A DNA stretch of 64,000 bases, from the NCBI RefSeq assembly GCF_000298295.1, contig NZ_AMGM01000003.1, positions 59,538 through 123,537 of the forward strand, given 5' to 3'. The notes below the pieces were generated by a model. It did no database searches, was not told the origin of the DNA, and saw nothing but the letters and a program-made list of their open reading frames with translations. This document shows positions 48,220-57,369 of the stretch, piece by piece. Source of the stretch: Cecembia lonarensis LW9. Its GTDB lineage: Bacteria; Bacteroidota; Bacteroidia; Cytophagales; Cyclobacteriaceae. The number at the start of each line of letters is the position of its first letter. Position 1 is the first letter of the stretch. Made by a program: the position numbers and the translations under genes.

Positions 48220-49197
48220 TCAACTATCCTTTGTCTTAATATGCCCCACTATCTGCTCGGCATGCACGATGGAGTTCTCAATAAAAAATTCCCTGGTATT
48301 CAATCCCCCGCAAACTACTCCAGCCAGATAAACGCCGGGCACATTAGATTCCTGATTGGTCTGATCGTAGCAGGGTTGCCGCTTTTCATCCAGGCTCAAC
48401 TCCACACCCAATTGATCCAAAAGGGCAAAATTGGGCACATAACCTGTCATGGCCAGGACAAAGTCATTTTCAATAGTTACTTCCCCATTAGGCGTGTTGA
48501 TAACTACCTCCTTTTCCCTGATCTCTTTGACCAAAGAATGGGTAAAAGCCCTGATGGACCCTTCCTTGATCCGATTCTCAATATCCGGTTTGACCCAGTA
48601 TTTGACATTGGGGTCCACGCTCTCATTTTTGAGGACCATGGTCACTTCAGCACCCTTGCGCCAGGTTTCCAGGGCCACATCAACCGCAGAATTACCCCCG
48701 CCAACCACCAGTATCTTTTGACCGATATAGGGCCAAGGTTCTTTGTAGTAATGGGTCACCTTGGGAAGATCTTCCCCGGGCACCTTCATCAGGTTGGGCA
48801 GGTCATAAAAACCTGTTGCCAGAATAATATTTCTAGTAAGGTATATGCCTTTGGTTGTAACTATTTCAAAAAGCGCCTCTTTCTTTTGGAGTGTTTTCAC
48901 TGCTTCATAAAGGTTCACCTTGAGTTTCCAGGTTTTGGCCACCCTCCGGTAATACTCCAAGGCTTCGGTACGGGTAGGTTTATGGGCAATGGACATAAAA
49001 GGAATGCCTCCCATTTCCAACTTCTCCGAGGTGGAAAAAAAAGTCATATTTAGAGGATAATTGAAAAGGGAGTTGGTCAGCACCCCCTTTTCAACAATGA
49101 TATAGTTGAGACCAGCTTTCTCACATTCAATCCCACAGGCCAAACCAATTGGCCCGCCTCCCACGATAAAAACATCTAAAATCTCTTGATTTTCCAT
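48220..49197 (-). CDS. YpdA family bacillithiol-disulfide reductase-like protein
   Basis: A 325-residue FAD/NAD(P)H oxidoreductase. N-terminal FAD motif VFIVGGGPIGLACGIE, the NADPH motif ILVVGGGNSAVDVALETWRKG, and FNYPLNMTFFSTSEKLEMGGIPF, which is characteristic of YpdA. The C-terminal segment PGVYLAGVVCGGLNTREFFIEN binds FAD. YpdA reduces bacillithiol disulfide in Firmicutes, and the gene is known in Bacteroidota. Its presence suggests bacillithiol use here, but the biosynthesis genes are not in the window. It lies 15 bp after the NRDE gene. Confidence 0.85.
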   Translation of the reverse strand: MENQEILDVFIVGGGPIGLACGIECEKAGLNYIIVEKGVLTNSLFNYPLNMTFFSTSEKLEMGGIPFMSIAHKPTRTEALEYYRRVAKTWKLKVNLYEAVKTLQKKEALFEIVTTKGIYLTRNIILATGFYDLPNLMKVPGEDLPKVTHYYKEPWPYIGQKILVVGGGNSAVDVALETWRKGAEVTMVLKNESVDPNVKYWVKPDIENRIKEGSIRAFTHSLVKEIREKEVVINTPNGEVTIENDFVLAMTGYVPNFALLDQLGVELSLDEKRQPCYDQTNQESNVPGVYLAGVVCGGLNTREFFIENSIVHAEQIVGHIKTKDS

Positions 49198-49212
49198 GTT
49201 TTTACAACAGCT

Positions 49213-49998
49213 TTAAGACTGCTTCTGTTCCAAAAAGTTCTCCACTTTAAACTTGACCTGTGTATCTTGGAAGGTTTCCGCCACCTGATCAAACTTTCTT
49301 TCCATCATGTCCACTTCTCCAGAATGCTTCCAAAGCAACACTGTCGAATTTACGGTGCCATAATAGTTCCCCACGTTGATAAACTGTGCGGAAAGCAATT
49401 TTTCCTGTTCTGGTGTAGCACCTGTATCGGGAAGTATTTCCTGAGGATCGGTCTCCTTCGAGTGCTGCCCTTTCATCAGGCTTAGAGGCTCAAAAGAAGC
49501 TGTGGAAATATGGTGGGCTAGGTTTTCCTTTGCTTTGGTCAATTTAGGCCAGGGAGTTTCCAGCACCGCATTGCTCAAACCGTAAAGTCCGGGCCTCAAT
49601 TGGCGCACACCTTCCATCTTGTTGGAAAGGTAATAAAGTCCTTCCTGGTCAGCGACAAGCAGGTTAAAGCCCTCATACTCCGTTTTCTCCTTTTCAATTT
49701 CCTCCAAGTAGGACTTGGGGTCCATCTCCCCTTCAAGGAAATTTTTGACCAGATCTCCTCTGGATTTAGAAAACTCCCGTTTGTTTTTCAGGTCACGGAA
49801 ATTGGTAATGGCAGCAAAGCGGCCATTGGGATGCATGCCCAACCAAGTGCCCCCGGCACGGAGGTCTTTTCCCCCATAAAATCCCGACTCCCACTGCTGC
49901 AAGGGCGCTGAAGGTCTTTCAAAAAATTCATCCCTGTTGGCGACAAGGATCAATTTGTATTCCGAATGATTGTTCCAATTAAATGCTAATAAACACAT
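49213..49998 (-). CDS. NRDE (TANGO2-like) family protein
   Basis: A 261-residue protein beginning with MCLLAF and the NRDE motif VANRDEFFERPSAPLQQW, followed by DLRAGGTWLGMHPNGRFAAITNFRD, the family core. The N-terminal Cys2 suggests an Ntn-hydrolase-like fold. Members in eukaryotes are linked to heme or lipid handling, but the reaction is unknown. The gene is transcribed away from blaI, 140 bp apart, with three BlaI operators in the gap. Confidence 0.85.
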   Translation of the reverse strand: MCLLAFNWNNHSEYKLILVANRDEFFERPSAPLQQWESGFYGGKDLRAGGTWLGMHPNGRFAAITNFRDLKNKREFSKSRGDLVKNFLEGEMDPKSYLEEIEKEKTEYEGFNLLVADQEGLYYLSNKMEGVRQLRPGLYGLSNAVLETPWPKLTKAKENLAHHISTASFEPLSLMKGQHSKETDPQEILPDTGATPEQEKLLSAQFINVGNYYGTVNSTVLLWKHSGEVDMMERKFDQVAETFQDTQVKFKVENFLEQKQS

Positions 49999-50059
49999 GG
50001 AGGCAAATTAAGAAAATTCCGAAATAGTTCGTCTTCATTTTAAAAGAACTTTGAGAGGG

Positions 50060-50129
50060 TACGAAAAAAATCGTAATATTTTTTGTATATACGACTCCCT
50101 TCGTATAACTTTGTACGAAACAAATCGTA
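50060..50129. promoter_or_regulatory. Three BlaI operators (TACGA-N6-TCGTA)
   Basis: Perfect copies of TACGA-N6-TCGTA lie at 50060-50075, 50090-50105 and 50114-50129. This 5-bp inverted repeat with six-base spacer is the kind of site bound by BlaI/MecI dimers, and blaI itself begins 9 bp after the last copy. The second lies between the -33 and -7 boxes and the third covers the transcription start. This is tight autoregulation. The first copy may also affect the divergent NRDE gene. Confidence 0.85.
50081..50113 (+). promoter_or_regulatory. blaI-M56 promoter
   Basis: A TTTTG -33 element (50081-50085) stands 20 bases before a full -7 match TAACTTTG (50106-50113). Transcription would start near 50120, about 19 bases before the blaI ATG. 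BlaI operators overlap the promoter. Confidence 0.8.
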
Positions 50130-50138
50130 TTAAGTGCT

Positions 50139-50513
50139 ATGAACACTAGACCCACGGAATCTGAATTGGAAATTTTGTCCCTTTTATGGCAAATGAAAAA
50201 AGCCACGGTCAGGGAAATCCATGAGAAACTGGCCGAATCAAAGGATACCGGTTATACGACTACCCTGAAGATCATGCAAATCATGCACAGCAAGGGGATC
50301 TTAGGAAGGGATGAGCAAAGTCGCACCCATTTGTACTTTCCCTTGATAGAAGAAAAAGCTACCCAGCAGCACCTTGTTGGCAACTTTATGGCTACAGCAT
50401 TTGGTGGTTCTGCCAAAAACCTGGTCATGCAGGCTTTAGGGCAGAGCAATCCCTCCAGAGAGGAATTAGATGAAATCCGCGCATTTTTGGACCAACTGGA
50501 AAAAGACAAATAA
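50139..50513 (+). CDS. blaI: BlaI/MecI family transcriptional repressor
   Basis: A 124-residue winged-helix repressor: RPTESELEILSLLWQMKKATVREIHEKL, then TGYTTTLKIMQIMHSKGILGRD, the recognition helix and the wing. The C-terminal dimerisation half ends at residue 124. BlaI proteins are cleaved when a BlaR-type sensor is activated. The stop codon TAA overlaps the ATG of the M56 gene by one base, so both are made together. Whether the signal is a beta-lactam or another stress is not shown; no beta-lactamase is adjacent. Confidence 0.93.
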   Translation: MNTRPTESELEILSLLWQMKKATVREIHEKLAESKDTGYTTTLKIMQIMHSKGILGRDEQSRTHLYFPLIEEKATQQHLVGNFMATAFGGSAKNLVMQALGQSNPSREELDEIRAFLDQLEKDK

Positions 50514-52486
50514 TGGAAATGCTTGAAAATTTGGTTCCCGAACCTTACCTCTATGCCCTTGGCTGGATGATTATCCATGCCTTATGGCAGATTGCAGGTA
50601 TAGGCTTACTGCTATGGTTAAGCCTGGCTCTTTTCAATCAGAAAAGTGCAGCTTTTAAATATCACCTGAGTTTGGCAGCTTTGGCTACGATTACTATTGC
50701 CGCCCTGGTTACCTTCAATTGGCAATTAAATAACCAATCAATGGTCCCGGAAAGCACACTGAGTGAAGCTGAATGGGCGTATTTATACACCCAACCTGAT
50801 TTTTTGAAGCAAATAGACGCTTCACAAGAGGCTAGCCCGGAAGGGATGATTATCATTAGAAGAATAGAAAAGCACATTCCGCTTTTGGTGAATGTATGGT
50901 TGATAGGCGCCTTCCTATTTTTCTTCAAAACTGCCAGCGGACTGGCTGATCTTCGCTCACTTCATCGAAAAAGCCATTCTCCAGTTCCGGATAGGTTAAG
51001 GCTTGTGGTCAAACAAATCAGTAAAAAACTGCAGGTTTCTAGACCCATTCAAATTCTATCGAGTACCCATATCGATATTCCACTGACCTATGGGATACTG
51101 AAGCCAGTCATTCTGATCCCCAGCGCTTTGTTATTCCAGATGAGCCCAACGCAATTGGAGGCCATTATTACCCATGAAATGGCCCATATCAAAAGGCATG
51201 ATTACCTGGTGAACCTCATCCAATCCATTTTGGAAATGCTTTTCTTTTTCCATCCCGTATTTTGGTGGATAAACCATGAGGCCAAAAAGCAAAGAGAAAT
51301 GGCCTGTGATGAAATGGCAATAGCATTGGGCGCAAATCCAAAAGACCTCGCCTATGGCTTGGCCAATGTCATCAACCATGCCCAAAATCATGCCCCTGAA
51401 ATGGCCATGGCAGCTGCCAAAAAACAAAATCCAACTTTGGATAGAATCAAAAAAATTATGGGAGTGAAAACCTCCCCAACACAACCAACTACTTTATCCA
51501 CAATTACCATGATGATTACCTTTATCCTGGGCGCAACCCTCCTGGTAGGAGCAAGTGACCAAAACAGCCAATCTTCAGAAGACCTGCTGCTGACCCAAGC
51601 CAATACCCAAACCATTGATATGGAATATCAAATGGTGTATAATTATGATGAAGCTGACACTATCCCCAAACCAACAAGAAAGATAATTTTTATTGACTCC
51701 TCTGCCAATGAAGGCGTTGATACCCTATTTTTTCAAAAGCATACAAAGCAAGCAGAACCTATAAAGTATTTTGAGGTTCTTTTCCAGGGTACAGAAGGTT
51801 TTTTTGAGGGTATGGGAAGCCTTTTTGAGGGAACAGGAAGCCTTTTCGAGGGCTTCGATGCAGGCTGGGGTAATTTTGGTAACCTGCCACAGCTGGAACT
51901 TATAGAAATACCTATGCCCAATTTTAATTTTGACAATATGCCAAAATGGGAAATGGATCCTGAAACTTTTAAAAAATTACTCCCTGACTCCACCCTGTTA
52001 AAAGAATTGTCCCTAGCCAGAATTTCACTCGCTGACAGTACACTACAATTAAAGTTGGCCAAGAAAAGCAATATGTCCAAAGAAGAATGGGAGCAGATAC
52101 AACGAGAAAGTAATATATTCTTGGCCAAAGTGAAACAAGCACAGGCTGAAAAACGGGAAGAATGGAATCAGGAGAGAATAGCCAAAACCGAGGAATGGAA
52201 GAAAACCTACGAACCCAAAGTAAAGGAGTTCCAGGAAAAAATGGCGGAGTGGGAAAAACAAAACCAACCTAAAATCGAGGAATATCAGGCCAGAGTAAAA
52301 GCTTGGGAAAAAGAAAACCAGCCAAAAATCGAAGAATTCCAGCGAAAGATGGAAGAATGGCAAAAGGCCAATGAAGAAAAAATGAAAGCTTTCCAGGAAA
52401 AAATGGAGGCCTGGCAAAAGAAGCATGAAGCAGAAATGAAAGCCCTTGAACAAAAGCTTAAAGAAGCACAGCGCAAGAACGACTAA
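50513..52486 (+). CDS. M56 family (BlaR1-like) membrane metallopeptidase with repeat tail
   Basis: A 657-residue protein. N-terminal membrane segments run from about residue 15 to 135. The zinc motif HEMAH is at residues 221-225 with downstream glutamates in EAKKQREMACDEMAI, matching the BlaR1/M56 peptidase. Another membrane span is near residue 325-345. The rest faces the periplasm and is unlike BlaR1: no penicillin-binding domain is seen. It has Phe/Glu/Gly repeats (GSLFEG) near residues 425-450 and five 18-residue coiled-coil-like repeats at the C-terminus. It probably senses an envelope signal and cleaves BlaI. Confidence 0.88.
   Translation: MEMLENLVPEPYLYALGWMIIHALWQIAGIGLLLWLSLALFNQKSAAFKYHLSLAALATITIAALVTFNWQLNNQSMVPESTLSEAEWAYLYTQPDFLKQIDASQEASPEGMIIIRRIEKHIPLLVNVWLIGAFLFFFKTASGLADLRSLHRKSHSPVPDRLRLVVKQISKKLQVSRPIQILSSTHIDIPLTYGILKPVILIPSALLFQMSPTQLEAIITHEMAHIKRHDYLVNLIQSILEMLFFFHPVFWWINHEAKKQREMACDEMAIALGANPKDLAYGLANVINHAQNHAPEMAMAAAKKQNPTLDRIKKIMGVKTSPTQPTTLSTITMMITFILGATLLVGASDQNSQSSEDLLLTQANTQTIDMEYQMVYNYDEADTIPKPTRKIIFIDSSANEGVDTLFFQKHTKQAEPIKYFEVLFQGTEGFFEGMGSLFEGTGSLFEGFDAGWGNFGNLPQLELIEIPMPNFNFDNMPKWEMDPETFKKLLPDSTLLKELSLARISLADSTLQLKLAKKSNMSKEEWEQIQRESNIFLAKVKQAQAEKREEWNQERIAKTEEWKKTYEPKVKEFQEKMAEWEKQNQPKIEEYQARVKAWEKENQPKIEEFQRKMEEWQKANEEKMKAFQEKMEAWQKKHEAEMKALEQKLKEAQRKND
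52196..52465 (+). repeat. Five tandem 18-codon repeats in the M56 gene
   Basis: The encoded repeats begin with Trp: WKKTYEPKVKEFQEKMAE, WEKQNQPKIEEYQARVKA, WEKENQPKIEEFQRKMEE, WQKANEEKMKAFQEKMEA, then WQKKHEAEMKALEQKLKE. The unit is 54 bp and degenerate at DNA level. The Lys/Glu-rich helical pattern suggests an extended rod or protein-binding arm. Confidence 0.75.
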
Positions 52487-52502
52487 ACCAACATAAATCA
52501 TA

Positions 52503-52540
52503 AAAGGGCCAGGAATAGTTATCCAGGCCCTTATTTTTTT
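52503..52540. terminator. Shared terminator of M56 gene and thrC
   Basis: AAAGGGCC pairs with GGCCCTT around an imperfect inner stem, then a T-run follows on the plus strand. It lies between the convergent M56 and thrC genes and ends at the thrC stop codon. Confidence 0.75.
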
Positions 52541-53844
52541 CAATTGGCCGAGCTCAAAAACTCCCTAAAAGCCCCATAATCATTGGGAAGTGCCGCAGCT
52601 TTCTTCTTACCCTTCATAAATTCCTTTAACCGATCAGGCAATTCCAGATCAATCCCTAACACCTTATCCACAACGGACTTGAACTTGCCGGGATGGGCTG
52701 TTTCCAGAAAAATTCCCACATAATCATCCCCATTCATCCTCAGGAAATTGCGAAGCCCTAAATACCCTACAGCCCCATGGGGATCCAACGTATAGCCTGT
52801 TTCACATTGGACTTTCTTCATCACCTTTGCTGTATCTTCATCATCAAAGAAAAAGCCTTTCACTTTTTTCCTTAACAAAGCTTCGTCATTCCCATACAAA
52901 GCCAACAACCTGTAAAAGTTGCTGGGGTTGCCTACATCCATAGAATTGCTGATGGTCGCAATGGAGGGTTTAGCCTTAAAATTCAACCCATGCAGGAAAT
53001 CAGGTACGATCTTGTTGACATTGGTGCTGGCCACAAAAACATCAATGGGCAGCCCCATGCGCTCTGCCAAAATCCCTGCACCCAAATTACCGAAATTACC
53101 ACTGGGAACAGATACAGCCAATTTCTTATCCTTTTCCGGAAGTCTGCACCAGGCATAAAAGTAATAGAGGCATTGGGGAATCCACCGGGCAATATTGATG
53201 GAATTGGCAGAGGTCAAAAGCATTTTTTCATTCAACTCCTGATCCAAAAAAGCTTCTTTAACCATTCGCTGACAGTCATCAAAGACCCCATCCACTTCCA
53301 GGCAATGGATATTTTCTCCCAAGGTGGTAAACTGCATTTCCTGAAGTGCCGAAACCTTACCTTTGGGGTACAAAATGATCACCTCCACCCCGGGAACTTT
53401 ATAAAACCCATTAGCCACTGCCGAACCGGTATCCCCTGAGGTAGCTACCAAAACACGAACTTTCCTTTCCTCTCCTTCCATCAACATGGACATGAGCTTG
53501 GAACAGAAGCGTGCCCCAAAATCCTTAAATGCCAAAGTAGGGCCATGGAAGAGTTCCAAACTATAAACTCCCTCCTCCACCTTTACCAATGGCGCATCAA
53601 AAACCAAGGTATGGTCCACCAATGCTTTGACCTGTGACAGATTCAAATCCTCTCCAAAAAGCGCTCCAATCACTTCATAAGCCATCTCCTGAAATGTCAT
53701 GGTCGGCAGGTCTTCGAAAAAGGAAGCGGGCATTACAGGAATATGCTCAGGCATATACAGTCCTTGATCCGGGGCAAGGCCCTTGATTACCGCTTCTTTT
53801 AAACCAACTTGATGATTGGGATTATTAGTACTGTAATAGCGCAT
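52540..53844 (-). CDS. thrC: Threonine synthase
   Basis: Threonine synthase, 434 residues from the ATG at 53844 (MRYYSTNNPNHQVGLKEA). The frame runs to 53925, but that would overlap the end of thrB and lacks the family start. The PLP lysine is K107 in GPTLAFKDFGARF, with VATSGDTGSAVANGFY and SVPSGNFGNLGAGI for the phosphate-binding loops. It converts phosphohomoserine to threonine. It is the last gene of thrABC. Confidence 0.96.
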   Translation of the reverse strand: MRYYSTNNPNHQVGLKEAVIKGLAPDQGLYMPEHIPVMPASFFEDLPTMTFQEMAYEVIGALFGEDLNLSQVKALVDHTLVFDAPLVKVEEGVYSLELFHGPTLAFKDFGARFCSKLMSMLMEGEERKVRVLVATSGDTGSAVANGFYKVPGVEVIILYPKGKVSALQEMQFTTLGENIHCLEVDGVFDDCQRMVKEAFLDQELNEKMLLTSANSINIARWIPQCLYYFYAWCRLPEKDKKLAVSVPSGNFGNLGAGILAERMGLPIDVFVASTNVNKIVPDFLHGLNFKAKPSIATISNSMDVGNPSNFYRLLALYGNDEALLRKKVKGFFFDDEDTAKVMKKVQCETGYTLDPHGAVGYLGLRNFLRMNGDDYVGIFLETAHPGKFKSVVDKVLGIDLELPDRLKEFMKGKKKAAALPNDYGAFREFLSSAN

Positions 53845-53878
53845 ATAAAAAGAGGACAAAAGGTTTAAAATTTTAAAT

Positions 53879-54811
53879 TCAAGGGGTCTGAACATAAGCT
53901 CCTCTGTCATTGACTTCGGAAACATATATATCTACCCCTAAACCGATTTTTTCAAAGACAGCTTTGCTTGCTTCTCCTGCCTGTATGGCGGTATTTCTTC
54001 CCTGGGAGAGGATAAATATGGTAGGGCCTGAACCTGAAATCCCTGAGCCCAAAGCACCTAAGTCCATCACAGCTTCCCGTAATTCATAGAAACCGGGTAT
54101 TAATAAGGCCCTGGAAGGCTCTGCAATCACATCTTTGAGCGACCTGCTGATCAGCCCATAATCACTTTGGTAAAGTCCGGCGATCAAGCCTGCAATATTT
54201 CCGGATTGCACTGTGGCTTCCTTCAAAGAAATCTGTTGTCGAAGGACAGACCTGGAATCAGCCGTTTTCAATTCCAAATGGGGATGGACCAAAGTACAGT
54301 ACAAGCCTTTTGGTACAGGCAATTTGACCATATCCAAATGATCATAGTCCCGGATCAATACAAACCCTCCCAGAATGGATGGTGCCACATTATCCGCATG
54401 TGCCGCTCCGCAGGCCATACGTTCCGCCTCCATGGCAAAAGGCACCAAATCGTTTTTTTCAAAAGGTTTGCCCAGCAGTTCATTGGCAGCAACCAGAGCA
54501 GCAGCGGCGCTAGCGGCAGAAGAGCCCATTCCCGAACCTAGGGGTAAACCCTTTTCCAAAGAAATTTCCATTCCTTTTTGGGTTCCGAGTGCATCAAGCA
54601 TGGCCTGAATGGCCACTGTACAGGTGTTTTTATCCGCTTCCAAAGGGAGTTTGCCTCCATCTCCTTCAATACGTGCTACTGTCAATCCCACCGCTTCCTT
54701 CAACTCCACCGTCACCTTATCACCAAGGTCATCAATGGCAAATCCCAGGATATCGAAACCACAGGAAACGTTGGCCACTGTGGCGGGTGCAAATGCAGTC
54801 ACCTTTTTCAT
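53879..54811 (-). CDS. thrB: Homoserine kinase
   Basis: A GHMP-family kinase of 310 residues. It starts VTAFAPATVANVSCGFDILGFAIDDLGD, has the ATP-binding GLPLGSGMGSSAASAAAALVAANELLG, and the C-terminal GLGSGISGSGPTIFIL-like motif (GALGSGISGSGPTIFIL). It phosphorylates homoserine. It starts four bases after the thrA stop and is read with it. Confidence 0.97.
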   Translation of the reverse strand: MKKVTAFAPATVANVSCGFDILGFAIDDLGDKVTVELKEAVGLTVARIEGDGGKLPLEADKNTCTVAIQAMLDALGTQKGMEISLEKGLPLGSGMGSSAASAAAALVAANELLGKPFEKNDLVPFAMEAERMACGAAHADNVAPSILGGFVLIRDYDHLDMVKLPVPKGLYCTLVHPHLELKTADSRSVLRQQISLKEATVQSGNIAGLIAGLYQSDYGLISRSLKDVIAEPSRALLIPGFYELREAVMDLGALGSGISGSGPTIFILSQGRNTAIQAGEASKAVFEKIGLGVDIYVSEVNDRGAYVQTP

Positions 54812-54814
54812 GGG

Positions 54815-57268
54815 CTATCGGGTATAATTTCCAAGACGGATCACATCGGCAAATACACCCGCAGCAGTCACATCCGCACCTGCCCCCGGTCCCCTGATGA
54901 TCATGGGGAAATCATGGTAACGCTCGGTGGTAAACAAAAGCATATTGTCGCTTCCTTTGAGTGTATAAAATGGATGACTGCTGTCCAGGGCATTGAGCCC
55001 TACTGTTGCTTTCCCATTTTCAAGCGTGGCCATAAACCTAAGCTTTTTACCTTCTGATTGAGCTTTTTGAAGCATCAAGGTAAAATCACCGTCATGCTTT
55101 TTCAACTTTTCAAAGAAAATTTCTATATCCTTTGTCTCTACACAATCTTCTGGAACCATGCTTTGGATGCTGATATCCTCAAAATGCAAATCCTGTTCTG
55201 CTTCACGGCCAAGAATCAATATTTTCCTGCCCACATCCATACCGCTCAAATCATCCCTTGGGTCCGGTTCAGTGTAGCCTTTGTCTTTGGCTTGCCTGAC
55301 AACCTCAGAAAATGGAACACCCTTTTCAAATTCCGAGAAAATATAATTCATGGAACCACTCAAAACTGCTTCTATCCGTATCACCCTATCTCCACTCAGC
55401 ATCAAATCCTGAAGGGTATTGATGACGGGAAGGCCTGCTGCCACGTTGGTTTCATATAGAAATTTGACACCTCTTTTATAGGCCAGCTTTTTAAGTGCTT
55501 TGTAACGCACCAAAGAACCTGAGTTTGCCTTTTTATTTGGGGTCACAATTGGAATACTTGCTTCCAGCACCCTTTCATAAGCCCCGGCCACATCTTGACT
55601 GGCAGTACAGTCTACAAATACGGAATTGGAAAAATTCATCTCCTCCATTTGCTGAATAAACTGTTCTAAATCCATGGGCTTGGCATCTGGGGCATCTTCT
55701 GGGGCAGGACAGTTTTTCAAATCAAATCCATCCTCATGAAAAGCCATAAACCTGGAATTTGCGATACCATGGATCTGTATATCCAGGTCATTTTCCCGTT
55801 GCAACTTTTCCCTTTGATTGGCGATCATGCGGATAAGTGCTTTGCCAATCAATCCCACGCCCACCAGAAACAGGTGTAATACCTTATTATCGGAGAGGAA
55901 GAAAGCTTCATGTAAAGCGTTTAGAGCCTTTTGGAGGTCTGATTGCGCCACTACTGCGGAAATATTCAATTCTGAACTTCCTTGGGCAATGGCATATACA
56001 TTGACATTGTTTCTTCCCAAGGCCTGGAACATGCGGCCACTTGCGCCGGGATTATGCTTCATGTTTTCCCCAACAGCTGCCACTACGGCCATATCAGAAA
56101 CCACCACAACCGGATCCATCTCTCCGTTTCTTATTTCAAAAAGAAATTCTTTTTCTATAGCCTCTTTGGCTTTTTGGACCTCAACTGAGCGAATAGCCAC
56201 GCAAATACTGTGTTCAGAAGAGGCCTGACTGATCAAAACCACATTGACATGTGCATTGGCCAATGCCCCAAAAACCCTATAACTAACCCCTACCACTTCG
56301 ATCAAACCGGCTCCCTCAATATTGAGTAAAGAAATACCGGACAAAGAAGATATCCCCTTGATTAACTTACCGCTGGGATGATCCCCATTGATCAAAGTAC
56401 CCGGATGGGCAGGTTCAAAAGTGTTCTTGATATAAATAGGAACTCCTTTTCGCATCGCCGGCTGCATGGTCGCCGGGAATATCACCTTGGCGCCAAAATG
56501 GGAAAGCTCCATGGCCTCGCTATAACTCAATTGCGGAATGGTAAATGCCGTATAGACCAATCTCGGATCTGCGGTAAGCACCCCGGAAACATCCGTCCAG
56601 ATTTCCAAGGAATCTGCCTGCAATGCGGAAGCAAAAATGGCGGCTGTATAGTCAGATCCGCTTCGCCCCAAGGTGGTGGTTTCCCCTTTCTCTGTGGAAG
56701 CAATAAACCCGGTGATGACCTTTAAACCTGGGTTCTGATGGAAAAAATCTAATATCAGATCATTGGTAGCAAAGAAATCCACTTTGGCATTGCCAAACCG
56801 ATCATTGGTGCGCACGACGTTTCTGGCATCGAGATAAATGGCCGGATAACCCTCTACTTTTAGGGCTTCAGTGAGTATGTAGGCCGATAAGCGCTCTCCA
56901 AAACTGGCCACATAATCCAAAGTTTTGGGGGAACATTCTTTGATCAGATATATCCCATGAAAGAGATCCTCCAATTCGTTAAATCTTACTTTGACGAAAG
57001 TAAGTACAGCCGATTGGAGTTGGATAGGTATAAGCTCCTTCACCAAGCCAAAATGACGCTCTTCAAGGGACTTGACCTGATCTACATAAGTCCTATCTCC
57101 TTCCCTGGCCTTTTCTGCCGTATTCAGCAGCACTTCCGTAACACCACCGAAGGCTGAAAATACAACGGCAAAGTCAGTATTTTTATCCTGACTTTTGATG
57201 ATATCAAAAACCTTTCGGATGTTGTTCTTATTAGCAATGGATGAACCTCCAAACTTTAAAATCTTCAT
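54815..57268 (-). CDS. thrA: Bifunctional aspartokinase / homoserine dehydrogenase I
   Basis: A fusion of 817 residues. Aspartokinase at about residues 1-290 (MKILKFGGSSIANK, TLGRSGSDYTAAIFA), two ACT-type regulatory regions at about 310-460, and homoserine dehydrogenase at about 465-817 (LFLVGVGLIGKALIRMI for NAD(P), KKANSGSLVRYKAL, YETNVAAGLPVINTL). This is the usual ThrA type in this group. The two activities supply homoserine for Thr and Met. A leader peptide and terminator-like hairpin lie upstream, so threonine attenuation is likely, along with feedback by ACT domains. Confidence 0.97.
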   Translation of the reverse strand: MKILKFGGSSIANKNNIRKVFDIIKSQDKNTDFAVVFSAFGGVTEVLLNTAEKAREGDRTYVDQVKSLEERHFGLVKELIPIQLQSAVLTFVKVRFNELEDLFHGIYLIKECSPKTLDYVASFGERLSAYILTEALKVEGYPAIYLDARNVVRTNDRFGNAKVDFFATNDLILDFFHQNPGLKVITGFIASTEKGETTTLGRSGSDYTAAIFASALQADSLEIWTDVSGVLTADPRLVYTAFTIPQLSYSEAMELSHFGAKVIFPATMQPAMRKGVPIYIKNTFEPAHPGTLINGDHPSGKLIKGISSLSGISLLNIEGAGLIEVVGVSYRVFGALANAHVNVVLISQASSEHSICVAIRSVEVQKAKEAIEKEFLFEIRNGEMDPVVVVSDMAVVAAVGENMKHNPGASGRMFQALGRNNVNVYAIAQGSSELNISAVVAQSDLQKALNALHEAFFLSDNKVLHLFLVGVGLIGKALIRMIANQREKLQRENDLDIQIHGIANSRFMAFHEDGFDLKNCPAPEDAPDAKPMDLEQFIQQMEEMNFSNSVFVDCTASQDVAGAYERVLEASIPIVTPNKKANSGSLVRYKALKKLAYKRGVKFLYETNVAAGLPVINTLQDLMLSGDRVIRIEAVLSGSMNYIFSEFEKGVPFSEVVRQAKDKGYTEPDPRDDLSGMDVGRKILILGREAEQDLHFEDISIQSMVPEDCVETKDIEIFFEKLKKHDGDFTLMLQKAQSEGKKLRFMATLENGKATVGLNALDSSHPFYTLKGSDNMLLFTTERYHDFPMIIRGPGAGADVTAAGVFADVIRLGNYTR

Positions 57269-57304
57269 GATTCAATAATTTTTAAGGAAACTTTTAATGA
57301 AAAC

Positions 57305-57325
57305 TTAGGACAAAAATAGTCCTTA
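57305..57325 (-). terminator. Possible thr attenuator terminator
   Basis: On the minus strand AGGAC and GTCCT form a five-pair stem around TATTTTT, with one further A-T pair past a mismatch, then AAGTTTTC. The stem is short and the U-run weak, so this is a candidate terminator only. It lies between the leader peptide and thrA. Confidence 0.45.
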
Positions 57326-57350
57326 TTCAAGGGGCGATATGTGAAATAGC

Positions 57351-57369
57351 TTACGGGATTACCCCGTAA
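57351..57369 (-). promoter_or_regulatory. Leader hairpin overlapping the thr leader peptide
   Basis: TTACGGG pairs with CCCGTAA around a five-base loop. The left arm covers the last Thr, Gly codons and the stop of the leader peptide, so a ribosome stalled on the Thr codons would prevent it from forming. It fits a pause or protector structure in attenuation. Confidence 0.6.
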
